Shown here: one piece after another, positions 35,244 through 44,575 of the stretch
Position numbering within the stretch: the first letter of the stretch is position 1
Layout: every line of letters starts with the position of its first letter
Assembly (NCBI RefSeq): GCF_947496075.1
Contig: NZ_CANMBJ010000007.1
Location: 39,495-103,494 of the forward strand
Reading direction: 5' to 3'
From: an uncultured Tateyamaria sp.
GTDB taxonomy: Bacteria > Pseudomonadota > Alphaproteobacteria > Rhodobacterales > Rhodobacteraceae
Length of the DNA: 64,000 nt
Made by a program: the position numbers and the translations under genes
The notes under the pieces: generated by a model
What the model was told of the DNA's origin: nothing
The model's input: only the letters and a program-made list of their open reading frames with translations
The model's database searches: none

Positions 35244-36497
35244 ATGACACGTCACTTTTCTGCATTTGGTGTTTTTCGAGAAGGCCTGCGGGGGCACAAA
35301 GGCTGGGCGCCCATGTGGCGTAGCCCGGCCCCCAAGCTGAAATATGACGTCGTGATCGTTGGCGGTGGTGGCCACGGGCTCGCCACTGCCTACTACCTTG
35401 CCAAGAACCATGGCATGTCTCGCATCGCTGTTGTTGAAAAGGGCTGGTTGGGCGGCGGGAACACAGGCCGCAACACCACCGTCATTCGGTCGAACTACTT
35501 TTATCCCGAAAGCACCGCGCTCTACGATCTTTCGGTGCGCCTATATGAGGGGCTGTCGCGCGATATCAACTACAATGTCATGTTCTCGCAGCGCGGCATG
35601 ATGGTGCTGTCCCATTCCGAGTCCGAGATGGAGATCGCGGCACGCACCGTGAACGCGATGAAGCTGAATGGTGCAGATGCCGAGCTGCTGGACGCAAGGG
35701 ACGTACAGAAAAAAGCCCCCATCCTGAATTATCGCGATGACGCGCGTTACCCGATCCATGGCGCAATCTGGCAAGGTCGCGGTGGCACAGGTCGCCATGA
35801 CGCGGTGGCGTGGGGCTATGCGCGCGCAGCGGACCGGTTGGGCGTGGACATTATCCAGAATTGCGAAGTCACCGGTTTCCTGATCGAGGGTGGCACCTGC
35901 AAGGGTGTCGAGACAACGCAGGGTGTGATCCGCGCGGGCCGCGTCGGTGTTGCGACCGCCGGGCATTCCTCGGTGCTCGCACAGATGGGGGGATACAAGC
36001 TGCCGCTGCATTCCTACGCACTGCAGGCATTCGTGACGGAGGCGATCAAGCCAGTGATGGATACGGTCGCCTTTTCCCCCATGACAGGCAGCTATTTCAG
36101 CCAATCCGACAAGGGCGGCCTGGTGATCGGGGGCGGGCTTGACCGCATTCCGTCATATGCCCAACGCGGCAACACCCCAGAGCAGGAAAACGTGCTGTCG
36201 GGCATCATCGACATGGCCCCGGCATTGGCCAAGGTCAAACTGCTGCGCCACTGGGCCGGGATCGTGGACGTCAGTCCTGACAGCTCACCACTGATCGGGC
36301 CCTCCGGCACAGATGGCATCTTCGTCAACTGCGGTTGGGGAACGGGTGGTTTCAAGGCCATCCCGGCCGGTGGCTATCTATTCGCTCATCTTCTGGCCAA
36401 CGGGGCGCACCATGAGATCAGCCGGCCCTTCGACCTCAATCGCTTCGGCACCGGCGCCTTGATCGACGAAGCAGCCGGGTCTGGCATCGCACACTGA
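35244..36497 (+). CDS. soxB: Sarcosine oxidase beta subunit
   Basis: A 417-residue flavoprotein subunit of heterotetrameric sarcosine oxidase, which demethylates sarcosine to glycine and passes the methyl carbon to tetrahydrofolate. The FAD motif VVIVGGGGHGLATAYYLA is at residues 36-53; GRHDAVAWG near residue 185 contains the His to which FMN is covalently attached in the characterised enzyme. The C-terminal NCGWGTGGFKAIPAGG is typical. It starts the sox genes immediately after a TRAP transporter. Confidence 0.95.
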   Translation: MTRHFSAFGVFREGLRGHKGWAPMWRSPAPKLKYDVVIVGGGGHGLATAYYLAKNHGMSRIAVVEKGWLGGGNTGRNTTVIRSNYFYPESTALYDLSVRLYEGLSRDINYNVMFSQRGMMVLSHSESEMEIAARTVNAMKLNGADAELLDARDVQKKAPILNYRDDARYPIHGAIWQGRGGTGRHDAVAWGYARAADRLGVDIIQNCEVTGFLIEGGTCKGVETTQGVIRAGRVGVATAGHSSVLAQMGGYKLPLHSYALQAFVTEAIKPVMDTVAFSPMTGSYFSQSDKGGLVIGGGLDRIPSYAQRGNTPEQENVLSGIIDMAPALAKVKLLRHWAGIVDVSPDSSPLIGPSGTDGIFVNCGWGTGGFKAIPAGGYLFAHLLANGAHHEISRPFDLNRFGTGALIDEAAGSGIAH

Positions 36498-36510
36498 AAA
36501 AGAGAGGTTC

Positions 36511-36777
36511 ATGCAACAGTTTCCCTGTCCTTTTTGCGGCCTGCGTGACGAACGGGAATTTCATTTCTCGGGCGAAGCGGGAAATATCCGGCCCGATACC
36601 ACGCAGCCTGTCAGTGACGCAGATTGGCGCGACTACCTTTACACGCACGAAAACCCCAAGGGCGTTTCGCGCGAAATCTGGGTGCATACCACCTGCCAGG
36701 AATACTTTATGATGGAGCGGGACACGGTGACCATGGCCGTGATCGGCACACAGCAGATGCGCAGGGACACTGCATGA
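36511..36777 (+). CDS. soxD: Sarcosine oxidase delta subunit
   Basis: An 88-residue zinc-binding subunit. The N-terminus carries Cys6-x2-Cys9 (CPFC), and the later HTTCQEYF supplies further zinc ligands, as in characterised SoxD. Start ATG at 36511 follows AGAGAGG. The stop overlaps the soxA start. It lies between soxB and soxA in the standard BDAG order. Confidence 0.94.
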   Translation: MQQFPCPFCGLRDEREFHFSGEAGNIRPDTTQPVSDADWRDYLYTHENPKGVSREIWVHTTCQEYFMMERDTVTMAVIGTQQMRRDTA

Positions 36778-39563
36778 CCGGGTGCCGCGTTGAACAAGGT
36801 GGGCTGATCGACCGGACCCGCGCCCTGTCGTTCAGTTTTGACGGCATGACGTATCAAGGGTTTGAAGGGGACACTATCGCCTCGGCCCTATTGGCTGCTG
36901 GCGTGCGCATTTTCGGTCGCAGCTTCAAGTATCACCGGCCTCGCGGCCTTTGGGGCGCATGGTTCGATGATCCTAACGCTATCGTCAACATCCGCCTGGG
37001 CGGCATAGACTATCCCAATTGCCAAGCTGCCACGACATGCCTGACAGAGGGTATGCAGGTGCGCGCCGTCAACGCATGGCCAGATGCCTGCCGAGATGTG
37101 AAGGGTGTGCTGGACCTCGCACACCGTTTCCTGCCTGCCGGGTTTTACTACAAGATGTTCATGTGGCCCGACTGGCACTTGTTCGAACCGACCATTCGGA
37201 AGATGGCAGGATTTGGTATTCTGAGCCCGGATGTGCAAGACGGGTTCCAATCGGCGATCCTGCATGATCATTGCGACACCCTGGTGATCGGCGGTGGTGT
37301 CGCAGGGTTGACGGCGGCGCGCGCCGCGGCAGAGGCGGGGAGATCCGTTTTGCTGGTCGATGACCATCCGGCACCGGGCGGGAGTTTGTATTGCAACCAA
37401 CATGGGAATGACAGTCAGCTTTGGGTCAAAGCGCAAATTGCTGCAATCAGGACAGCTGGCGGACGTATCCTGTGCAATACGACCGCAGTCGGGGTCTACG
37501 ACCACCAATTCGTTTCGGTCGCGACCGACAGGGGGATGGGACATGCACCAATTGTCCGCAAATTGCGCCCAGCGAGGATCATTTTGGCCACTGGAGCGAT
37601 CGATCGCCCCGTCACCTTTGCCAACAACGATCGTCCCGGTGTCATGTCGCTTGGGGCGGCAACGGAGTTCCTCGGGCGTTACGGCGTGTTGGCGGGGCAA
37701 GAAATCGTCGTTCTCAGCAACCGACCTGAGACATACACAGCTATAGAAGATCTGCGCGCTGCCGGGGCCGCGGTGACGCGTTTCGACCCGACCAGCGCAG
37801 CAACCGCAATAGGTGGGCGCGTGGTCAAAGCTATAAGGTTAGACGGTCGGACATATGCTTGCGACACGATCCTGACTTCGGCGGGCCTGACACCGTTGAT
37901 CCATCTATGGCGACACGCGGGCGGCAAGTTGGAATGGGACAACGGGCGGCAGACCTTCGTGCCAGCGGATGGACCGGACTGGATGCGTGTTGTGGGGGCG
38001 GCGAATGGCACCTTTTCTCAGGAGGTCGCGATGACCGAAGCGCGTCATGCGGCACTCGACCAACCGGCCCCGACACGTGGTGTTTATCACCTTCCACCCT
38101 CACTGGCCGATCCAACGGCCAGTGGGCGCCAATGGATTGACTTGCAACATGACGTGACACTCAAGGATGTGGCGTTGGCGCATCGCGAAAACATGGTCTC
38201 GGTTGAACATCTGAAGCGCTACACGACGCTTGGCATGGCTGGCGATCAAGGCAAGACATCAAACATTTCCGGTCTTTCCGCCATGGCGCATCTCAAGGGG
38301 GAAACCATCCCGGAAACAGGCACAACGACATTTCGCCCACCATTCGTGCCAATCCCGCTTGAAGCCTATAGGGGCGCGCGACGTGATCGGCAAATGGCAC
38401 CGCTCAAGCGCCTTACACTGGAGCCCGAGCACCGCGCGCTGGACGCGGCCCTTGGTGAATACGGTGGCTGGCTGCGCCCTGCCTGGTACGGTGGAGATGG
38501 CGAGCGTGCAGCCGTTGAGCGGGAATGCCGCATGGCACGTGAGGCCGCTGCCATCATGGACGCTTCGGCCCTTGGCGCGATCGAAGTGATCGGGCCGGAC
38601 GCCCGCACATTCGTCAATTTCATCTACTACAACACCATGTCGAACCTGAAATCCGGGCGCATTCGTTATGGATTCATGCTGACCGAAGCCGGACTGGTTT
38701 TCGATGACGGTGTTTTGGCCTGTATCAATGATAACCGGTTCGTCATTTCGTGCTCATCGTCTCACGCGGATGCAGTGATGGCGCATCTGGAACATTGGCG
38801 GCAGGACAGGTTCGATCCGATGCGAGTTCACATTCACGACATCACACAAAACTGGTCGACCGTCACTATTGCGGGCCCAAAGGCCAAGGCCATCGTAGCC
38901 GGACTTGGTGTCTTAGACAGTTTGGACGATTTTCCGCACATGTCGCTGCGCCTTTGCACCTTCGAAGGTGCTCCGGCCCGCGTTGCACGAGTCAGTTTTA
39001 CCGGTGACACCAGTTTCGAAGTTTCTGTCCAAAACATATCCGCATCAGCCTTGTGGAACAAAGCCGTCGCTATCGGTGCGCCGCTGGGTGCCGGACCCGT
39101 GGGCGCCGAGGCGCTGACGGTCCTGAGAGCCGAAAAGGGTTATATCCTGGCGGGTAAAGATACAGACGGTGAAACCATGCCGCATGACTTGGGCTTTGCC
39201 GCGCCACGCTTGCGCAAGACCGCTGCATTTGTGGGTGATCGGAGCTTGCATTCTGACACGGCCAACCGGGCAGATCGCAAGTCTCTTGTCGGCCTTACAG
39301 TTGGTCCCTTAGAGGATCCGTTGCCAATCGGTGCACATGTCGTCGAAACCTCTGGCAGTGACGGCGGCGTCAAATCCATTGGCTATATCACATCCAGCTA
39401 TCACAGCCCGACACTGGGACAGCCTGTGGCGCTCGCCCTTGTCAGCGGTGGAGCGGAGGCGATGGGAAAACGTGTGGATATCTGGCACATGGGACAGACC
39501 CGTTTTGCTGCGATTGCATCCCCTTGCGCCTTTGACCCGGAAGGAGCGCGTATCGATGCGTGA
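36774..39563 (+). CDS. soxA: Sarcosine oxidase alpha subunit
   Basis: A 929-residue large subunit. In order: a ferredoxin-like [2Fe-2S] type fold at the N-terminus (GFEGDTIASALLAAGVR, RSFKYHRPRG), a dinucleotide-binding domain (VIGGGVAGLTAARAA near residue 165) that binds NAD in known enzymes, and a C-terminal folate-binding aminomethyltransferase (GCV_T) domain from about residue 550, including WSTVTIAGPKA. I start at the ATG overlapping the soxD stop rather than the longer open frame inside soxD. Slightly shorter than the roughly 965-1,000 residues of characterised SoxA, without visible loss of a domain. Confidence 0.94.
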   Translation: MTGCRVEQGGLIDRTRALSFSFDGMTYQGFEGDTIASALLAAGVRIFGRSFKYHRPRGLWGAWFDDPNAIVNIRLGGIDYPNCQAATTCLTEGMQVRAVNAWPDACRDVKGVLDLAHRFLPAGFYYKMFMWPDWHLFEPTIRKMAGFGILSPDVQDGFQSAILHDHCDTLVIGGGVAGLTAARAAAEAGRSVLLVDDHPAPGGSLYCNQHGNDSQLWVKAQIAAIRTAGGRILCNTTAVGVYDHQFVSVATDRGMGHAPIVRKLRPARIILATGAIDRPVTFANNDRPGVMSLGAATEFLGRYGVLAGQEIVVLSNRPETYTAIEDLRAAGAAVTRFDPTSAATAIGGRVVKAIRLDGRTYACDTILTSAGLTPLIHLWRHAGGKLEWDNGRQTFVPADGPDWMRVVGAANGTFSQEVAMTEARHAALDQPAPTRGVYHLPPSLADPTASGRQWIDLQHDVTLKDVALAHRENMVSVEHLKRYTTLGMAGDQGKTSNISGLSAMAHLKGETIPETGTTTFRPPFVPIPLEAYRGARRDRQMAPLKRLTLEPEHRALDAALGEYGGWLRPAWYGGDGERAAVERECRMAREAAAIMDASALGAIEVIGPDARTFVNFIYYNTMSNLKSGRIRYGFMLTEAGLVFDDGVLACINDNRFVISCSSSHADAVMAHLEHWRQDRFDPMRVHIHDITQNWSTVTIAGPKAKAIVAGLGVLDSLDDFPHMSLRLCTFEGAPARVARVSFTGDTSFEVSVQNISASALWNKAVAIGAPLGAGPVGAEALTVLRAEKGYILAGKDTDGETMPHDLGFAAPRLRKTAAFVGDRSLHSDTANRADRKSLVGLTVGPLEDPLPIGAHVVETSGSDGGVKSIGYITSSYHSPTLGQPVALALVSGGAEAMGKRVDIWHMGQTRFAAIASPCAFDPEGARIDA

Positions 39564-40164
39564 CGATCGCAACAAATGGCCGCCGGTCAGAAATGGGGAG
39601 CGTGAGCCCCTTATCGGTTGCGGTGTGCAGGCGCACAGGATTCAAGTCCAACGTCAGACCGTTTTGAGCGGCGCCTTGGACAATTGCCTGCAGTTGATCA
39701 ATGCAACATCTGCAGTCGCGGGTGGAGAGGATCAAGCAGTGAGCAACACATACGCCCTTCGGCAGCGCCGTGACCGCGTGCTGGCTGTCAATGGGCCAGC
39801 GCTTGAGGATGGATGGCACGCGACACATGGAGTTGCCGTGTCGGACATGTCGTCGGCCTATGCCCTAATTGAACTCTCAGGGGAAAATGCGGTGCACGTA
39901 ATTGCAACAGGCACAGAGTTTGTCCCTGATCAGCTCTCGGCCTCTGTTTCGCGGTTGTGGCACGGTTTCGGCAACCTGCTGTATCGTCATGGACCAGATG
40001 ACGCTTATCGTATGCATGTCAGATCAGCGCAGTTTGAAGCCGTGTGGGAGATGTTGGGCCGTCAGATGACGGCCCTGCGTGGCGTCATTCCGGAACATGC
40101 GGCGACTGATCAACTGGCGCTCGCAGGTGACGATGCTATTTTGCCATACAACAAAGCCATCTAA
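39556..40164 (+). CDS. soxG: Sarcosine oxidase gamma subunit
   Basis: A 202-residue subunit, the least conserved of the four. The ATG at 39556 lies within the last codons of soxA, with AAGGAG upstream. Segments such as LIELSGENAVHVIATG and the pattern SRLWHGFGNLLYRHG correspond to the SoxG family. Position after soxA supports the call. Confidence 0.88.
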   Translation: MRDDRNKWPPVRNGEREPLIGCGVQAHRIQVQRQTVLSGALDNCLQLINATSAVAGGEDQAVSNTYALRQRRDRVLAVNGPALEDGWHATHGVAVSDMSSAYALIELSGENAVHVIATGTEFVPDQLSASVSRLWHGFGNLLYRHGPDDAYRMHVRSAQFEAVWEMLGRQMTALRGVIPEHAATDQLALAGDDAILPYNKAI

Positions 40165-40177
40165 AGGAGAGGCACCT

Positions 40178-40879
40178 GTGTTGGAAACCTTGAGCACCAA
40201 AAAAAGAGCTCCAAAGTCAGGGTCGATTTCCGCTCAGGATTGGATTGATGCCTCACGCGCGGTTCTCATCAAGCGTGGCATTTCTGCGGTGAAGGTTGAG
40301 CCGTTGGCAAAGCAACTTGGGGTGACGCCGGGGAGCTTCTACTGGCACTTCAAGAACCGGGACGCGCTCTACCGAGCGTTATTGAAAGACTGGTTGGCCA
40401 CAAATGTTCGGCCCTTTTTCGAAGCGTTGGATGACGCCGCTGATGAACCACGTGCACAGTACCTCGCACTTGCATATGTGTGGGTATTGGACCCGCAATT
40501 CGATGCCCCTTTGGATGTTGCAATCCGCGAGTGGGGCAAAACGTCAAAGCTGGCCGCGCGCACTATGCGCTTTGTCGATCACAAGAGGATCTCTCTATAT
40601 CAATGGGTGTTCGAAGGTTTCGGGCATGACGGTCTTTCAGCCTTAGTCAGGGCTCGCACGATGTATTTCCATCAGATCGGGTATTACGCGATGCGTGTGC
40701 AGGAAGATCCGGAAAGGCGTCTGCTGCAAATCCCACACTACGCCGAAATAATTGCTGGGGACACGTGGCTGAGAGACCTGAAATCAGCCGAAGATATCAA
40801 GTCTGCCCTCGTGAACTATCCGCGGCGGGAAACGCTGGCCGATCGCATCGCGCGCGGACGGGTATCAGGTCGACGCTAG
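40178..40879 (+). CDS. TetR-family regulator downstream of sox genes
   Basis: A 233-residue regulator starting at GTG 40178, with AAAGGAG upstream. The helix-turn-helix reads VEPLAKQLGVTPGSFYWHF, followed by KNRDALYRALL. It is 13 bases after soxG and so probably belongs to the sox operon, which it may control. Its end overlaps the end of the convergent Lrp gene by four bases. Confidence 0.87.
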   Translation: MLETLSTKKRAPKSGSISAQDWIDASRAVLIKRGISAVKVEPLAKQLGVTPGSFYWHFKNRDALYRALLKDWLATNVRPFFEALDDAADEPRAQYLALAYVWVLDPQFDAPLDVAIREWGKTSKLAARTMRFVDHKRISLYQWVFEGFGHDGLSALVRARTMYFHQIGYYAMRVQEDPERRLLQIPHYAEIIAGDTWLRDLKSAEDIKSALVNYPRRETLADRIARGRVSGRR

Positions 40880-41355
40880 CCAGGAACATCCGGAAAGACG
40901 TGGGCCTGCTTGACCACGCCGTAGACAAAGCTGGTGTCGATTGAGTTGATGCATCCGATCTCATGCAAACGCTTGCGGACGAAACGCTCGTAATCCTCCA
41001 GGTCTTCCGCAACGACGCGCAAAAGGTAATCTGCTGCGCCGGTCATGACATAGCACTCCAGCACCTCGGGGATTCTGCGCACTTCATCTTCGAACTGCGC
41101 AACTATGTCGCCGGTATGCCCATTGAGTGTAACACGTACGAACACCGTCACAGGCAACCCATATGCCTTTGCATCGACATCCACACTGTACCCCCGGATC
41201 ACCCCCTTTTGCTCGAGGTTCCTCAGCCGCCGCAGGCAGGGTGACGGGGACAAATTGACCGCCTCCGCCAAGTCAAGATTCGTCATCCTGCCATTCCTTT
41301 GCAGGGCCTGAATTATCTTACGATCCGTTAGGTCTATTTTTGGAATTTTTGGCAT
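40876..41355 (-). CDS. mdeR: Lrp/AsnC regulator of methionine catabolism (MdeR-like)
   Basis: A 159-residue Lrp-type regulator: N-terminal winged helix (LTDRKIIQALQRNGRMTNLDLA, split by LSPSPCLRRLRNLE) and a C-terminal RAM ligand domain with VLECYVMTGAADYLLRVV. In Pseudomonas putida the mdeAB genes are controlled by the divergent Lrp-type MdeR; this gene has the same position relative to a methionine gamma-lyase. Symbol assigned by synteny and family, not by direct evidence. The 94-base divergent gap is AT-rich and should carry both promoters. Confidence 0.8.
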   Translation of the reverse strand: MPKIPKIDLTDRKIIQALQRNGRMTNLDLAEAVNLSPSPCLRRLRNLEQKGVIRGYSVDVDAKAYGLPVTVFVRVTLNGHTGDIVAQFEDEVRRIPEVLECYVMTGAADYLLRVVAEDLEDYERFVRKRLHEIGCINSIDTSFVYGVVKQAHVFPDVPG

Positions 41356-41449
41356 TATTTGCTAATATCATGTCTACTTAGGGTCAAAATAGCAACCTAA
41401 TGCTGGATGATCCACCCTAATATCCTTGTATTCTGCAGGGGTATCTACG

Positions 41450-42655
41450 ATGAAAACCAAATCAGCCGGCTTTTCAACACGCGCGATCCACCACGGATAT
41501 GATGCAGCCACGCATCAGGGGGCGCTGAACCCCCCATTGTACCTGACATCGACTTTCACCTTCGAAACCGCGGAAGCAGGTGGCGCAATGTTCGCGGGCG
41601 AACAGGCCGGACATTTCTACAGCCGCATCTCGAACCCCACTCTCGAACAGTTGGAAGACCGTATTGCCAATCTCGAAGGTGCGGCGGCCGGGTTGGCAAC
41701 GGCGTCTGGCATGGGAGCGATCACGTCGGTTTTCTGGACCTTCGTCGCGGCAGGCGATGAAGTGATCATCGACAAGACGCTCTATGGTTGCACCTTTGCC
41801 TTCCTCAGCCACGGGCTGACCAAGTTTGACGTCAAGGTCACTCCCGTCGACATCAGCAACCCGGCCAACCTTGAGGCCGTGCTGACGCCCCGCACCAAGG
41901 TCGTCTATTTCGAAACCCCAGCAAATCCAAACAACCGGCTGGTAGACATCGCCGCCGTGTCGAAGCTGGCGCGTAGTGTCGGGGCCAAGGTGGTCGTCGA
42001 CAACACCTATGCCACGCCCGTGGTGACCCGCCCGTTGGAACATGGCGCGGACATCGTGCTGCATTCGGCCACCAAATATCTGGGAGGTCATGGCGATCTG
42101 GTGGCTGGGCTGGTGGCAGGTTCGACCGAGGATATCAAACAGGTCCGTCTGGTGGGCCTCAAGGATATGACCGGCGCGGTCATGTCACCTTTTACTGCGA
42201 TGCTTGTCCTGCGCGGGCTCAAAACTCTGGAACTAAGGGTCGAACGTCATTCTCAATCCGCGATGAAGGTCGCGCAAGCGCTCGAAAGCCACCCGGCGGT
42301 TGCGCGCGTGCACTACCCAGGCCTTGACAGCTTTCCTCAGGCAGAGCTGGCCAAGCGTCAGATGGCGCAATCCGGCGGCATGATCCCGTTCGAGGTCGCG
42401 GGCGGAAAACAAGGCGGCATGACCATGATGAACCGACTGAAGTTGATCCAACGTGCGGTCAGCCTGGGCGACGCGGAAAGCCTGATCCAGCACCCGGCCA
42501 GTATGACCCATTCCACGTACACGCCCGAAGAACGCGCCGAACACGGCATTGCCGAAGGGCTCGTGCGTCTGTCCGTCGGTCTGGAGACGGTCGATGATAT
42601 CATTGACGATCTGATGACCGCTTTGTCCCAACACAACGCCATTGCCGCGGAATGA
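41450..42655 (+). CDS. mdeA: L-methionine gamma-lyase
   Basis: A 401-residue PLP enzyme of the Cys/Met metabolism family. It cleaves methionine to methanethiol, ammonia and 2-oxobutyrate. The PLP lysine is Lys209 (HSATKYLGGHGD). Cys114 in LYGCTF corresponds to the active-site Cys that distinguishes methionine gamma-lyase from cystathionine enzymes. Start ATG at 41450; a GTG-type start six codons earlier is unlikely. First gene of the cluster, opposite the Lrp regulator. Confidence 0.87.
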   Translation: MKTKSAGFSTRAIHHGYDAATHQGALNPPLYLTSTFTFETAEAGGAMFAGEQAGHFYSRISNPTLEQLEDRIANLEGAAAGLATASGMGAITSVFWTFVAAGDEVIIDKTLYGCTFAFLSHGLTKFDVKVTPVDISNPANLEAVLTPRTKVVYFETPANPNNRLVDIAAVSKLARSVGAKVVVDNTYATPVVTRPLEHGADIVLHSATKYLGGHGDLVAGLVAGSTEDIKQVRLVGLKDMTGAVMSPFTAMLVLRGLKTLELRVERHSQSAMKVAQALESHPAVARVHYPGLDSFPQAELAKRQMAQSGGMIPFEVAGGKQGGMTMMNRLKLIQRAVSLGDAESLIQHPASMTHSTYTPEERAEHGIAEGLVRLSVGLETVDDIIDDLMTALSQHNAIAAE

Positions 42656-42685
42656 CATCCGCACGCTCCGACCGGAGACATATCC

Positions 42686-44002
42686 ATGACCAAGAAACCT
42701 CTATTCGGTGACACCACCAGCCAAGCCGCTACGCGCAATCCGGGCATGTGGATCAATGAGTTGGATCGCAACCGCCGCTCTGGCCCTTTCCTGAGCGCGC
42801 ATCCGATGGACGGTATGGGCATGTCGACCAAGGCGGTGCATGCGGGCACCCATGACGACCCGCGCACCGGCGCGGTGGGCACGCCGATCTACCAGACGTC
42901 GACCTTCATCCTGCACGAGGAAACCTATGGGTCGATCGAAGAAGGCTTCGGGCGCGACCGATTCATCTACACCCGCTATGGCAACCCGTCGCAATGGGCT
43001 GTGCAGGAAAAGCTCGCGACACTCGAAGGAGCAGAAAGCGCCATTGTATTCAGCTCGGGTATGGCGGCGATCACCGCCGCGGTGATGGCGCTGGTAGATA
43101 AGGGCGCGCATGTGGTGGCCGCCAGTGACCTTTATGGCGGTACGTACAATCTCTTCAACCAGGAGTTTCCATCGCTCGGCATGTCCGCCACGCTTGTGGA
43201 CAGCTATGACCTCGAAGCGATCGAGGCAGCGATCCAGCCCAACACCCAGATACTTTACTTCGAAGTGATCACCAATCCGGTGCTTAAAGTCGTCGATATC
43301 CCCGCTCTTGTGGATATCGCCAAGCGTCACAATTTGCGTCTGATTGTCGATAGCACCTTTGCCCCGCCGCCGGTGATGAAACCTCTGGAACTCGGGGTGG
43401 ATCTGGTGGTGCACTCGGCTTCCAAATACCTCAACGGGCACTCCGACCTGATCGCTGGCGTTGTCTGCGGGTCGCGTAAGTTGGTCGATATGGTCTGGCC
43501 CCGCCTGTTGAACTACGGCGGCTCGCTGGACCCGCATGCCTGTTTCCTGCTGGAGCGGGGGCTGAAGACGCTCGACATCCGCATGAAGGCGCACGAGGCA
43601 AGCGCGACGGCGCTGGCCACGTTCCTGGAAACGCACCCGGCCGTGGAAAACGTCCTGTATCCCATGCTGCCCAGCCACCCCGACCACGCCCGTGTCAAGG
43701 AACTGATGAAGATGGGCACCGGCAGTGTGACCTTCTTTGTCAAAGGTGGGGACCAGGCGGCGCTGGCACTGCTTGACCATCTCAAGCTGCCGAAACAGGC
43801 CACCAGCCTTGGCGGGATCGAAAGCCTGATCAGCCTTCCATTCAATTCGTCACAGGCCACAATGACAGCGCGCCAACGCGCCGAGATCGGCATTCACCCG
43901 GGCTGCGTCCGCCTGTCGGTGGGTATCGAGGATGCCGACGACCTGATTGCTGATTTTGACCAAGCTCTCAACGCCATCTCCGCTATGAAAGGTGCTGCAT
44001 AA
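42686..44002 (+). CDS. Second PLP enzyme, cystathionine gamma-synthase family
   Basis: A 438-residue PLP enzyme related to but distinct from the adjacent lyase. The PLP lysine lies in HSASKYLNGHSD. It carries about 45 extra N-terminal residues, including GMWINELDRNRRSGPF, before the usual TKAVHAG start of the fold, and the Cys position seen in the gamma-lyase is replaced (LYGGTYNLF). It could act on homocysteine, cystathionine or methanethiol-derived compounds; the sequence does not decide. Thirty bases separate it from mdeA. Confidence 0.75.
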   Translation: MTKKPLFGDTTSQAATRNPGMWINELDRNRRSGPFLSAHPMDGMGMSTKAVHAGTHDDPRTGAVGTPIYQTSTFILHEETYGSIEEGFGRDRFIYTRYGNPSQWAVQEKLATLEGAESAIVFSSGMAAITAAVMALVDKGAHVVAASDLYGGTYNLFNQEFPSLGMSATLVDSYDLEAIEAAIQPNTQILYFEVITNPVLKVVDIPALVDIAKRHNLRLIVDSTFAPPPVMKPLELGVDLVVHSASKYLNGHSDLIAGVVCGSRKLVDMVWPRLLNYGGSLDPHACFLLERGLKTLDIRMKAHEASATALATFLETHPAVENVLYPMLPSHPDHARVKELMKMGTGSVTFFVKGGDQAALALLDHLKLPKQATSLGGIESLISLPFNSSQATMTARQRAEIGIHPGCVRLSVGIEDADDLIADFDQALNAISAMKGAA

Positions 44003-44562
44003 TGCGCAACTCTATCCCCACCGCCGCCCTGAGTGAATTTGTCAACGAAGTTGCCGGTGATCCCGAAGAGGGTCTGATGAGCTATGGGATCGAGATCGAT
44101 TGGGAAAGCGGAACCCGCGCCCGGACCTCGACCAAGCCGATGCTTGTGGGCCCGCATAAGATCAGCCGCTCCTTCACATGGAAAGCGGACGAGCCGCGGC
44201 AACTGATGGGAAACAATCATGGACCCAACCCGCAGGAACTGCTGCTTTCGGGCCTTGGGTCCTGCATGATGGTGGCCTTTGTCACCGGGGCCACGGCGGA
44301 GGGCATCCAGCTTGAATCGGTTAAAATCGACTTTGACGGCACCCTTGATCTGCGCGGTTTCATGGGACTTGCCTCCAACGCGCCCGTGGGCTTCCCCGAG
44401 ATCAACTACACGATCTACGTGACCGGTGACGGCACACCCGAGCAGTTCGAAGAGCTGCACAAGAAAGCAGTCAAGCACAGTCCCAACGCGCAAACGATCA
44501 TGACCCCGGTATCGCTGACCGGCGATATCGTGACCACACAAATCGAAGATCAACACCGCTGA
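44002..44562 (+). CDS. OsmC-family protein
   Basis: A 186-residue protein of the OsmC/Ohr fold, whose characterised members reduce peroxides with paired cysteines. The Cys in GLGSCMMVAF corresponds to the conserved resolving/catalytic position; the second canonical Cys is not obvious. The ATG shares a base with the upstream TAA. Placement between PLP enzymes and a 2-oxoacid dehydrogenase suggests handling of reactive sulfur or peroxide made during methionine degradation, which is inference. Confidence 0.8.
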   Translation: MRNSIPTAALSEFVNEVAGDPEEGLMSYGIEIDWESGTRARTSTKPMLVGPHKISRSFTWKADEPRQLMGNNHGPNPQELLLSGLGSCMMVAFVTGATAEGIQLESVKIDFDGTLDLRGFMGLASNAPVGFPEINYTIYVTGDGTPEQFEELHKKAVKHSPNAQTIMTPVSLTGDIVTTQIEDQHR

Positions 44563-44575
44563 CCGGAGACGCACC

